Positions 35,368-43,086 of a stretch of 61,464 nt of DNA are shown here, piece by piece. The notes under the pieces were generated by a model that was not told the DNA's origin, did no database searches, and saw nothing but the letters and a program-made list of their open reading frames with translations. The stretch is from J005 sp964613235 (GTDB taxonomy: Bacteria > Pseudomonadota > Zetaproteobacteria > Mariprofundales > Mariprofundaceae), in NCBI GenBank assembly GCA_964613235.1, contig CAZTGM010000003.1, forward strand, positions 1-61,464, read 5' to 3'. Numbering within the stretch: the first letter of the stretch is position 1; each line of letters begins with the position of its first letter. The position numbers and the translations under genes were made by a program.

Positions 35368-36648
35368 ATGACGGAATTTAATTTCAAGCTGAGTCAGGAG
35401 ATCGAGCTGTTGCGTCTGGTAACAGTCGGCAGCGTGGATGATGGAAAATCGACTCTGATCGGACGCCTGCTGGTAGATACCAAGGGTGCCTTCGAGGATC
35501 AGTTACTGGCCGTGCGCAAGAAAAAAGGGCAGACGCATGTTGCTTCCGCAGCAGAGATCGACCTGGCCATGCTGACCGACGGTCTGGCAGCAGAGCGCGA
35601 ACAGGGCATTACCATCGATGTGGCCTATCGCTATTTTGCCACGCCCAGGCGCAAGTTCATCATGGCGGATTGCCCGGGGCATGAGCAGTACACGCGCAAT
35701 ATGGTCACCGGCGCCTCGACGGCCAATGCAGCAATCATCCTCATTGATGCGCGTAACGGTGTTATGCCGCAAACCAGGCGACATACGCATATTCTGGGCC
35801 TGCTTGGCATTCCTCATCTGATCGTGGCCATTAATAAAATGGACCTGGTCGACCATGACCAGAGTGTGTTCGAACAGATTCGCACAGAGATGCAGGACTA
35901 TTGTGCCAGACAGGGAATTCGGGATCTGATCTGCATTCCGATGTCGGCGCTGAACGGCGACATGGTGGCCGTGCGCGGCGAGCATATGGACTGGTATGAA
36001 GGCCAGACGCTGCTGGAAACGCTGGAGTCATTGTCTGTTATGGATGATATTGATCGCAAACCGTTCCGTTTTCCCGTGCAACTGGTTAATCGACCGCAAA
36101 CGCCTGAATTGCCGGACTATCGTGGCTTCATGGGTGCGATCGCTTCAGGCACCGTCAGGGTCGGTGATGAGGTTATGGTGGCATCCACCGGCCTGACTTC
36201 CAGCGTCGAAGAGATTGTCACATTTGACGGCAATTTGCAGGAGGCTTTTGCACCGCAGAGTATTACGCTGACATTGACCGATGAAATCGATATTTCGCGT
36301 GGTGATATGCTGGTGCATCCGTCAGTCAGGCCATGTGATACGCGGGACCTGGTGGCCAATGTGTGCTGGATTGGCGATGAACCGCTTGGCGTACGCAAGA
36401 AATATTTCATCAAGCATACGACGAATACCGTCAAGGCCATGGTGGCCGACATCGATTTCCGCCGCGATATTCATACGCTGGAGAAAATGGATGCGGATGA
36501 ACTGGCGATGAACGAAATCGGACAGATTACGTTCCGTCTGCAGAAACCGCTGTATTATGATGCCTACAAGGACAACCGTCTGACCGGCAGTTTTATTATC
36601 ATCGATACGTTTACCAATAATACCGTCGGTGCCGGTATGATTGTGTAA
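35368..36648 (+). CDS. cysN: sulfate adenylyltransferase subunit 1
   Basis: A 426-residue GTPase subunit that drives APS formation by CysD. G1 is GSVDDGKST, G3 is DCPGHEQYTRNM and G4 is NKMDLVD, followed by two beta-barrel domains as in EF-Tu relatives. It ends before the APS-kinase domain found in CysNC fusions, and no cysC is present. It is the last gene of the riboswitch operon and converges with hemW after eight bases, with no clear terminator between them. Confidence 0.96.
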   Translation: MTEFNFKLSQEIELLRLVTVGSVDDGKSTLIGRLLVDTKGAFEDQLLAVRKKKGQTHVASAAEIDLAMLTDGLAAEREQGITIDVAYRYFATPRRKFIMADCPGHEQYTRNMVTGASTANAAIILIDARNGVMPQTRRHTHILGLLGIPHLIVAINKMDLVDHDQSVFEQIRTEMQDYCARQGIRDLICIPMSALNGDMVAVRGEHMDWYEGQTLLETLESLSVMDDIDRKPFRFPVQLVNRPQTPELPDYRGFMGAIASGTVRVGDEVMVASTGLTSSVEEIVTFDGNLQEAFAPQSITLTLTDEIDISRGDMLVHPSVRPCDTRDLVANVCWIGDEPLGVRKKYFIKHTTNTVKAMVADIDFRRDIHTLEKMDADELAMNEIGQITFRLQKPLYYDAYKDNRLTGSFIIIDTFTNNTVGAGMIV

Positions 36649-36655
36649 ACAGTTC

Positions 36656-37828
36656 TTACGGTATGGCGGCCTGGATCACACAGGCCGCGATTTCATCGGC
36701 CAGCGCGCGCCCTGTTGTCGTGACTTTCATATATGCTGTATCCGTCTGCAGGGCATTCTGAGCCATAAACGGCGCCAGGGCATCGGCAAACATCTCGTCA
36801 GGCGCATTTCCGAAACGTTGACGGAACGTGGCAAGATGAATGCCATCGCTGCGGCGCAGACCCAGCCAGATGGCTTCGGCTGCGGCCATGCGAACGGACA
36901 GCGATTCACTTTGCTGCAGGGCATGCCCCTGTTCGTCGATCTGATGCATATAATGTTCCGGCGTACGCGTGTTGCCGTAGCGTGTGACGCTTCCATCCGC
37001 ATGATCAAATTTGCCGGCGGCACCGGCACCGATGCCGATGTAATCGTGGTAGCACCAGTAAGCATCGTTATGACGGCAATATCGTCCGGGTTTGGCAAAA
37101 TTGGAGATTTCATAGGCTTCATAGCCATGGGAGGCAAGTGTATTGCGGGTTGCTTCCATCAGCGTCAGTGCCAGTTGTTCTTCCGGTAATGCATAGGGTG
37201 TGCGTTGATGGCGATAGGCCAGTTGCGTGTGCGGTTCGACGGTGAGCTGATAACAGGACAGATGTTCGGGTGTCAGCGCAATGGCCTGTTGCAGCGTTTG
37301 CAGCCAGTTATCACAGTTCTGGCCGGGCAGGCCATACATCAGATCCAGATTGATGTTGTCAAAACCGCTGGCCCGGGCCTCTGCTAGTGCCGTCAAGGCC
37401 TCCTGCTTTGTGTGAATGCGTTCCAGCCATTGCAATTGCTGTGATTGCAGGCTTTGTACGCCGATGGACAGGCGATTGATGCCACAGGCATGCAGCTCGG
37501 CAAAATGCACGGCATCACTGCTGCCCGGGTTGGCCTCCAGCGTGACTTCAGCATCACTGCTGCAAGGAAATAACGTGCGTGCTGTTTGTAGCACATGCGC
37601 AATTAACGAGGGAGGTGCCAGCGAAGGTGTGCCGCCACCGAAGAACAGCGTGGTCAGTGTTCGTTGCCGGTATGCCGGATGTTCCGCCCAGTAGTACAGT
37701 TCCCGGATCAGTGCCTGTTCGTAACGCTGCCACGGGATTGCGTCGCGCACATGAGAATTGAAATCGCAGTAATGGCATTTGTGCGCACAGAACGGGATAT
37801 GGATATACAGATGTAGCGGCGTATTCAG
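36656..37828 (-). CDS. hemW: HemW heme chaperone (radical-SAM, formerly CPO-like)
   Basis: A protein of about 390 residues homologous to HemW, a heme-binding radical-SAM protein often confused with HemN. The N-terminus reads IHIPFCAHKCHYCDFNSH, containing the CX3CX2C cluster motif, then FFGGGTPSL and the SIGVQSL region. No ATG, GTG or TTG lies upstream of that motif before an in-frame stop. The only plausible start is CTG at 37828, which overlaps the rng stop (CTGA). A GTG at 37750 is available but would remove all three cluster cysteines. Alternatively a sequence error hides the true start. Confidence 0.88.
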   Translation of the reverse strand: MNTPLHLYIHIPFCAHKCHYCDFNSHVRDAIPWQRYEQALIRELYYWAEHPAYRQRTLTTLFFGGGTPSLAPPSLIAHVLQTARTLFPCSSDAEVTLEANPGSSDAVHFAELHACGINRLSIGVQSLQSQQLQWLERIHTKQEALTALAEARASGFDNINLDLMYGLPGQNCDNWLQTLQQAIALTPEHLSCYQLTVEPHTQLAYRHQRTPYALPEEQLALTLMEATRNTLASHGYEAYEISNFAKPGRYCRHNDAYWCYHDYIGIGAGAAGKFDHADGSVTRYGNTRTPEHYMHQIDEQGHALQQSESLSVRMAAAEAIWLGLRRSDGIHLATFRQRFGNAPDEMFADALAPFMAQNALQTDTAYMKVTTTGRALADEIAACVIQAAIP

Positions 37829-39342
37829 AGCAGTACAACCTCATATTGTCCTGCCTGAAATGCGGCATCGCTTTTTAGTGAAATTTCCTTGCCGAGGAAT
37901 TGTTCAACGCGGGTGACATTATCGCTTTCTTCGCCCAGTAACCGGTCAATAATATCCGGATGGGCGATGACCATCAGTTTCTCACAGGGATAGGCTCGGG
38001 CTTCGGCCACAACGTCACGGAACAGCTGGTAACAGATGGTCGTCGGGCTTTTGGCGAAACCTGTGCCCTGGCAGCAGGGGCATTCCTGCATCAGTACACG
38101 ACCCAGTGAGTCGCGGGTGCGTTTGCGGGTCATTTCCACCAGGCCGAGGCTGGAGAGCTGAACGATATGCGTTTTAGCCTTGTCTCTTTTAAGCGCATCT
38201 TCCAGCATTTCCATGAGCCGTTGGCGATTTTCTTCATCTTGCATGTCGATAAAGTCGATGACAATAATGCCTCCCAGATTGCGCAGGCGTAGCTGATGCA
38301 CGATTTCATAAACGGCTTCGAGGTTGGTTTTGAATCCCGTTTCCTCAAGATTGCGCGAGCCAACAAAGGCGCCGGAATTGACATCAATGGCGATCAGCGC
38401 CTCAGTCTGGTCGATGATGATATAACCACCGGATTTCAGAGGCACGCGCTTTTGCAGCGCGCGGTGAATGGCATCTTCCACGCCATAGACATCGAAAATG
38501 GGGCGGTTGCCAGGATAATAATAGAGGCGATCGGCCACTTCCGGCATGAAATTTTGTGCAAAGCGTTTCATGCTGTCATAGGCCTCGCGCGAATCGATAT
38601 GGATTTTTTCCACTTCATCATCGACATAATCACGCATGACACGCAGAAACAGATTCAGTTCCTTGTGAATCATCGTGGCCGGTGCTGCGTGTTTGCTGCG
38701 TTGTTCGATGTCATTCCACAGGCGCAGCAGAAAATCGAGATCCTGGCGAAGCTCATGCTCCCGACGGCCTTCGGCAACGGTACGGATGATGACACTGCCC
38801 TTTTCCGGGTTCAGTGCCTCGCCGATGGCCAGCAGGCGTTCACGTTCCTGTGGGTCTTCCAGGCGGCGGGCAATGCCGACATGATCAAGGTCGGGCAAAT
38901 AAACCAGATAGCGGCCGGCCAGGCCAATATGCGTGGTCAGACGTGGTCCTTTGGAGGCAATCGGGTCACGCGATACCTGGACAATCAGTTCCTGGCCTTC
39001 GCGGATCAGCGTGTTGATGGGGGGGACATTGCGCCGGGGATGAAATTCATCTTCTTTCTTGTCACCGCGTTCTCGCGTAGCCTCATCTTCCTGATCGACA
39101 TCCAGTTCCTCACCGTTAGTAACGATGTCACCGGCATAGAGGAAACCGGCTTTTTCCATGCCGATATCGATAAATGCGGCTTGTATGCCGGGCAGTACCC
39201 GTTGCACACGGCCCTTGTAAATATTGCCTTTCAGGCCGCGTTCGCGTTCGCGTTCAATATAGACTTCTTCCGCCTGGCCATTTTCCACACGTGCCACACG
39301 CGTTTCAAATGGTGAAACATTCACCAGTAACTCAATGCTCAT
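37825..39342 (-). CDS. rng: ribonuclease G
   Basis: A 505-residue endoribonuclease of the RNase E/G family, which processes 16S rRNA 5' ends and degrades mRNA. An S1 domain lies near residues 38-125. The Mg-binding carboxylates are in IAIDVNSGAFVG and IVIDFIDMQDE, and the zinc-link is CPCCQGTG. No long RNase E scaffold tail is present. Its ATG overlaps the maf stop (ATGA), and its stop overlaps the presumed hemW start. In the S1 domain an acidic run (EELDVDQEDEATRERGDKKE, near 78-97) is an insertion not typical of the family. Confidence 0.94.
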   Translation of the reverse strand: MSIELLVNVSPFETRVARVENGQAEEVYIERERERGLKGNIYKGRVQRVLPGIQAAFIDIGMEKAGFLYAGDIVTNGEELDVDQEDEATRERGDKKEDEFHPRRNVPPINTLIREGQELIVQVSRDPIASKGPRLTTHIGLAGRYLVYLPDLDHVGIARRLEDPQERERLLAIGEALNPEKGSVIIRTVAEGRREHELRQDLDFLLRLWNDIEQRSKHAAPATMIHKELNLFLRVMRDYVDDEVEKIHIDSREAYDSMKRFAQNFMPEVADRLYYYPGNRPIFDVYGVEDAIHRALQKRVPLKSGGYIIIDQTEALIAIDVNSGAFVGSRNLEETGFKTNLEAVYEIVHQLRLRNLGGIIVIDFIDMQDEENRQRLMEMLEDALKRDKAKTHIVQLSSLGLVEMTRKRTRDSLGRVLMQECPCCQGTGFAKSPTTICYQLFRDVVAEARAYPCEKLMVIAHPDIIDRLLGEESDNVTRVEQFLGKEISLKSDAAFQAGQYEVVLL

Positions 39343-39917
39343 AATGATTTTCCTTTTGATTCGCTATCCTGACAGATTTGTTTCAGTAAACGCAATGTTG
39401 TGCGGGTTGGCAGACCGATGACATTATCCAGCGGTCCGTCGATGGCCTCGATGAAACCTGCCGCGCCTTGCTGAATGGCATAGGCACCGGCTTTGTCCAG
39501 CACCTCGTTGTGGGCGAGATAGGTTTCGATTTCTCTGGCATCCAGTGTGCGAAACCGGACGGCGGTTTTGACCCGGTCTTGCGCACAATGTCGGCCCAGC
39601 CTGACACAGACGCCGGTCAGTACATGATGGCTGCGGCCTGACAGGCGTTGCAGCATGTCCCGGGCCTCTGCCATATCACGGGGCTGGCCGATGGGCTGAT
39701 CCTCGAGTACAACCAGCGTGTCTGCGCCAATGACCGGCACATTATCAACCGGACAGGCTATGGCTTTGGCATGGGCCAGCCGGCTGACCAGCGATTCCAC
39801 AGGCTCGCCCGGTTCGGGTGTTTCATCGATATGCGAAGGTCGTGTTTCCACGGCCAGACCAACGGCTTGCAGTAGTTGCAGTCTTCTTGGGGATCGGGAG
39901 GCAAGAATAATTTCCAT
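39339..39917 (-). CDS. maf: Maf-like nucleotide pyrophosphatase
   Basis: A 192-residue Maf/YhdE-family protein that hydrolyses nucleoside triphosphates, preferring non-canonical or m5U/UTP-type substrates. The start MEIILASRSPRRLQLL carries the SxxR substrate motif, and VIGADTLVVL holds the catalytic Asp. I choose ATG 39917; the earlier in-frame start adds 19 non-conserved residues. It is the first gene of maf-rng-hemW and is divergent from ispB with 46 bp between. Confidence 0.93.
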   Translation of the reverse strand: MEIILASRSPRRLQLLQAVGLAVETRPSHIDETPEPGEPVESLVSRLAHAKAIACPVDNVPVIGADTLVVLEDQPIGQPRDMAEARDMLQRLSGRSHHVLTGVCVRLGRHCAQDRVKTAVRFRTLDAREIETYLAHNEVLDKAGAYAIQQGAAGFIEAIDGPLDNVIGLPTRTTLRLLKQICQDSESKGKSL

Positions 39918-39963
39918 GGCACAAGCATAGCGTGCGCTTGACGCTAACGGTAACGGCTTTACG

Positions 39964-40968
39964 ATGCTGGCCACTGTGAATACTCAAACATCATCTCCGC
40001 TGGATCGGGCTGTTGCGCTGTGTGCGGATGAAATGCAACAGGTGAATGCCTGTATTCATGATAACTTGCAGTCGGACATTATGATGATTCCGGCGATCGG
40101 CCATTATATCGTTAACAGTGGCGGCAAACGTTTCCGACCTCTGCTGTGTTTGCTGGTGGCGCGTCTGTTCGGTTATCAGGGGGATCGACATATTCCGTTG
40201 GCTGTGGTGGTGGAATTCATCCACACGGCTTCATTGCTGCACGATGATGTGGTGGATTCATCCAGTCAGCGTCGCGGTGCCCCATCAGCCAATGGCGTAT
40301 GGGGTAATCAGGCCAGCGTGCTGGTTGGCGATTATCTGTTTTCGCGCGCATTTCAGATGATGGTGCGTGATGGGGATATGGCCATGCTGAAACTGATGGC
40401 GGATGTGACCAATGCGCTGGCAGAGGGTGAAGTGTTGCAATTGTCGCGTACGTTTCATCTGGAGATGACAGAAGAAGAATGTCTGGAAGTCATTGAACGC
40501 AAAACAGCGATCCTGTTCAAGGCAGCAGCTGAAGTGGGTGCGCATGCAGCCGGCCAGTCGGCGGCCATGGTGTCGGCAATGGCGGAATTCGGCATGTGCC
40601 TAGGGGTGGGGTTTCAGCTCATGGACGATGTGCTGGATTATTTGGCCAGTGCCGATGAGGCCGGCAAACCGGTGGGTCATGACCTGGAAGAAGGAAAAAT
40701 TACACTGCCATTGATTTATGCCATGCAGCAGGATGCGCAACTGGCGGCCTGTGTGCAGGCCATTGCCGAGCGTGATGGCGTGTATGAAGCAGGTGAGCGT
40801 GAGTGGGTGCGCGAGCGTGTGGTAGCGCTTGGCGGTATCGAATTCACCATGGGCAAGGCGGAAGATTATGCGGCGCGTGCCAAACGTTTGCTGCCGACCT
40901 ATGGTGATGATGAGGTGTGCGCTCTGTTGGCCGAACTGGCGGATTTTTCGGTGAGAAGACCATTCTAA
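39964..40968 (+). CDS. ispB: octaprenyl/polyprenyl diphosphate synthase
   Basis: A 334-residue trans-prenyltransferase that makes the isoprenoid side chain of ubiquinone or menaquinone. The two aspartate-rich motifs are LLHDDVVDSS near residue 86 and FQLMDDVLDY near 217; GGKRFRPLL precedes the first. The length fits IspB. Chain length cannot be set from the sequence by eye. It is monocistronic and is followed by the tRNA-Gln promoter. Confidence 0.92.
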   Translation: MLATVNTQTSSPLDRAVALCADEMQQVNACIHDNLQSDIMMIPAIGHYIVNSGGKRFRPLLCLLVARLFGYQGDRHIPLAVVVEFIHTASLLHDDVVDSSSQRRGAPSANGVWGNQASVLVGDYLFSRAFQMMVRDGDMAMLKLMADVTNALAEGEVLQLSRTFHLEMTEEECLEVIERKTAILFKAAAEVGAHAAGQSAAMVSAMAEFGMCLGVGFQLMDDVLDYLASADEAGKPVGHDLEEGKITLPLIYAMQQDAQLAACVQAIAERDGVYEAGEREWVRERVVALGGIEFTMGKAEDYAARAKRLLPTYGDDEVCALLAELADFSVRRPF

Positions 40969-41001
40969 AACGTGAGTTTCCGCTCAAGGCACAGTTGATG
41001 C

Positions 41002-41030
41002 TTGACCTTTTTTTATCTTATGCCTAATTT
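41002..41030 (+). promoter_or_regulatory. promoter of tRNA-Gln
   Basis: TTGACC (41002-41007) and TAATTT (41025-41030) are 17 bp apart, followed by a GC-rich discriminator (TCGCGGCC) typical of stringently controlled stable RNA promoters. Confidence 0.65.
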
Positions 41031-41043
41031 TCGCGGCCTCTAT

Positions 41044-41117
41044 TGGGGGATCGTCTAGCGGCAGGACTACGGACTCTGACTCCGTCAACCAAGGTTCGAA
41101 TCCTTGTCCCCCAGCCA
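41044..41117 (+). tRNA. tRNA-Gln (anticodon CUG)
   Basis: The acceptor stem TGGGGGA (41044-41050) pairs with TCCCCCA (41107-41113), followed by G and an encoded CCA. The anticodon stem ACGGA/TCCGT encloses CTCTGAC, giving anticodon CUG for CAG codons. The T arm has GGTTCGAATCC. Confidence 0.97.
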
Positions 41118-41124
41118 GTTCAGC

Positions 41125-41149
41125 AGGGCTGCTTCGGCAGCCCTTTTTT
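41125..41149 (+). terminator. terminator of tRNA-Gln
   Basis: AGGGCTGC (41125-41132) pairs with GCAGCCCT (41137-41144) around a TTCG tetraloop, followed by six T. A textbook intrinsic terminator. Confidence 0.95.
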
Positions 41150-41199
41150 GGCAAAACGCTTGTTCCCGAAAGTATTAATAAAAATTAATTCCCATTTCA

Positions 41200-41316
41200 T
41201 ATCCGGCTCACGGGATGGTCGTACTGTTCGCATCAGTTCGGCGCCATTCCCTCCTCCCCTCCCTAGTGTTTTGCGCCGAACCTGAGGGCCCTGACATTGT
41301 CAGGGCCTTTTCTTTT
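41200..41316 (+). ncRNA. candidate small RNA with C-rich anti-Shine-Dalgarno loop
   Basis: After the tRNA terminator a separate structured unit appears. GTTCGGCGC (41236-41244) pairs perfectly with GCGCCGAAC (41273-41281), exposing a 28-base loop that includes CTCCTCCCCTCCC (41251-41263), complementary to Shine-Dalgarno sequences. It is followed by an intrinsic terminator (41287-41316). No coding frame on the plus strand explains this terminator. The 5' end is not defined; an AT-rich stretch at 41165-41205 may hold the promoter. The design matches the candidate at 24112-24200. Confidence 0.45.
41287..41316 (+). terminator. intrinsic terminator of the candidate small RNA
   Basis: GGCCCTGAC (41287-41295) pairs with GTCAGGGCC (41299-41307) around ATT, followed by TTTTCTTTTTT. 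It is oriented for the plus strand; the thioesterase gene on the other strand ends inside it. Confidence 0.88.
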
Positions 41317-41755
41317 TTGCCCGGTGTGATGACGTTTGATGTTCGTACAGATTGCGACATCGATGCTGCTGAGCCCGTTCATGCGCCGTATGTGCGACAA
41401 GTCGGGGCAGGGTGATCTTTCCGGATGTCAAAACAAAGACGAATAAAGCATCCATAATGATCTGTTGCTGCCAGTCGATGGTGATGCAGGTCCAAAGGCT
41501 TCTTTTTCCTGTCCATACCGTTTGTGCCATGCAACGTAATCGGGCATGCAGGGGAGCAGGATGCAGGAACTGAACCTGATGTACGGCTCGCGTCACACAG
41601 GGAGCCTGACAAATCCGGTATGCCGAAAGGTAGCCTGTTTCATCGGCAAGCGTGAGCAGACGCCCGCCATGTATCATATCGTATTGATTCAGGTCGTGGG
41701 TGGTGACGGTATAATCTGTTTCGACCCGAGATTTCTGAATGGGTAGTTCAGGCAT
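41300..41755 (-). CDS. hot-dog acyl-CoA thioesterase
   Basis: A 151-residue single hot-dog-fold protein resembling YciA/ACOT-type acyl-CoA thioesterases. LNQYDMIHGGRLLTLADE near residues 21-38 is the substrate and catalytic region, and the following strand VHQVQFLHPAPL fits the family. The C-terminal tail is basic (ending AKKKRP) and overlaps a terminator on the other strand. I start at ATG 41755; upstream in-frame ATGs run into the region of the divergent cyclase gene. No strong ribosome site is visible, so the start is uncertain. Substrate chain length is unknown. Confidence 0.8.
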   Translation of the reverse strand: MPELPIQKSRVETDYTVTTHDLNQYDMIHGGRLLTLADETGYLSAYRICQAPCVTRAVHQVQFLHPAPLHARLRCMAQTVWTGKRSLWTCITIDWQQQIIMDALFVFVLTSGKITLPRLVAHTAHERAQQHRCRNLYEHQTSSHRAKKKRP

Positions 41756-41825
41756 GCTGACAATGTAGCTGTTTGCAGGATACATGGGAACCGTCATACT
41801 GGCGGAACCTGAAGGGAGAGGATGC

Positions 41826-42470
41826 ATGCCCACTGCGCAGAAGAAACCGTCGATACAGATGTTCCTGCCACCGGAAACGCTGAAGCTGCTCCGTGTTTAC
41901 GAGCAGAACCTGCCGGATGAATTGGTGCTGGAAGAACAGATGCTGATCCTGTTCAGTGACATGCGTGACTTTACGGAGCTGGTTGAGCAATACCCGGCGC
42001 AGCAGGTTTACCAGGCATTGCATGCCAGTATGACGCTTCAGGCAAGGCTGATTCATCGATTTGGTGGCAGCATTAACAAGTTTCTGGGCGATGGTCTGCT
42101 GGCCTGCTTCTCGGGCGAGGACAAGGCGATGCGCGCTATTTGCTGTGTGCAACAGATTATGCGGGATTTGCCGGATCAGACAGACCTGCCATTTCGTTGC
42201 CAGGTTGGTTTTGGCCTGCATTGCGGCTCTGTGTTGTTTGGTATTGTGGGCGATGAGATGCGTCGTGAATTTGCGTTGATCGGTGATGTCGTCAATACAG
42301 CCGCAAGGCTGTGCGGTCTGGCTGGCGGCTTTCAGGCGCTGGCAACGGCCGAAGTATGGCAGGAGTTGCCCGAGGCTTTGCGGGCTGAGTATCTCGACCC
42401 TCTGGGGGAAAAGCATTTCCGTGGCAAGAAGCAACCTATGAATGTCTATCGTGTCAGTGGTGGTGCATGA
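41826..42470 (+). CDS. class III adenylate/guanylate cyclase catalytic domain
   Basis: A 214-residue stand-alone nucleotide cyclase homology domain. The first metal Asp is in LFSDMRDFT near residue 43, the second in FLGDGLLACF, and the transition-state Arg in NTAARL. The base-selecting Lys is present in INKFLGDG; the partner position before IGD, usually Thr or Asp, is Ala, so base preference is uncertain. No sensor or membrane domain is attached; about 28 residues precede the domain. GGGAGAGG supports ATG 41826. It may make cAMP as a soluble enzyme. It is upstream of the DUF4390-ntrY operon with 76 bp between. Confidence 0.85.
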   Translation: MPTAQKKPSIQMFLPPETLKLLRVYEQNLPDELVLEEQMLILFSDMRDFTELVEQYPAQQVYQALHASMTLQARLIHRFGGSINKFLGDGLLACFSGEDKAMRAICCVQQIMRDLPDQTDLPFRCQVGFGLHCGSVLFGIVGDEMRREFALIGDVVNTAARLCGLAGGFQALATAEVWQELPEALRAEYLDPLGEKHFRGKKQPMNVYRVSGGA

Positions 42471-42546
42471 TGTGGCGGCATGTCGGTCGAATTTCAGCCT
42501 GATGCTGTTACACTGCCGCTGGATGACCCGGATGCGAGGAGCCCTG

Positions 42547-43086
42547 ATGTTCATAAGACCAACAAAACATGCGTTCCTGCTATGGTTTGCGTTATGCCTG
42601 TTTTACGGTGGCAGTGCCTTTGCAGATGAAACAGTGCAGGTCAGCAAGGATGCTCAGGTTGTGTATTGCTCGGTGGTCTGGCCTGTTGAATCAAAGCATA
42701 TCAAGGATATGCTACAGTCAGGTATTGCGCTTTCCGTGGTGTGGAGTCTTTCGGTGCATCGTTCCCGGCGTTATTGGCTGGATGAGAGTGTTGCCAGCAT
42801 AACGGTTGTGCGGCGGGTGGTTCCGGATCTGTTATCCCATCGCTGGATACTTGAGGATCAGGCTGCCGGTATTGCCCGTCAGGTGGTATCGCTGGATGCT
42901 GCTGTGCATTTTCTGACGCATCTTGATCGGTATCCTGTCGTCGATCGTAGTTTGCTGCAGCGCGGTGAACACTACGAGTTGGATGTGTCATTGCAGTCCT
43001 ATGAGGGGGGCAGCATGGAGAAATGGTGGAATCGCATCCTGCAGGCTGATGACTTTTCTGCGAGTGCGCACTTTCAGGAGCCGTAA
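42547..43086 (+). CDS. DUF4390 family exported protein
   Basis: A 179-residue protein with a signal peptide (hydrophobic core LLWFALCLFYGG, ending near SAFA) and a beta-rich domain of the DUF4390 family. The family is regularly found directly upstream of ntrY-like kinase genes, as here, where TAATG joins this stop to the ntrY start. A periplasmic input role for the kinase is therefore plausible but unproven. AGGAG upstream supports ATG 42547; the longer frame overlaps the cyclase. Confidence 0.8.
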   Translation: MFIRPTKHAFLLWFALCLFYGGSAFADETVQVSKDAQVVYCSVVWPVESKHIKDMLQSGIALSVVWSLSVHRSRRYWLDESVASITVVRRVVPDLLSHRWILEDQAAGIARQVVSLDAAVHFLTHLDRYPVVDRSLLQRGEHYELDVSLQSYEGGSMEKWWNRILQADDFSASAHFQEP

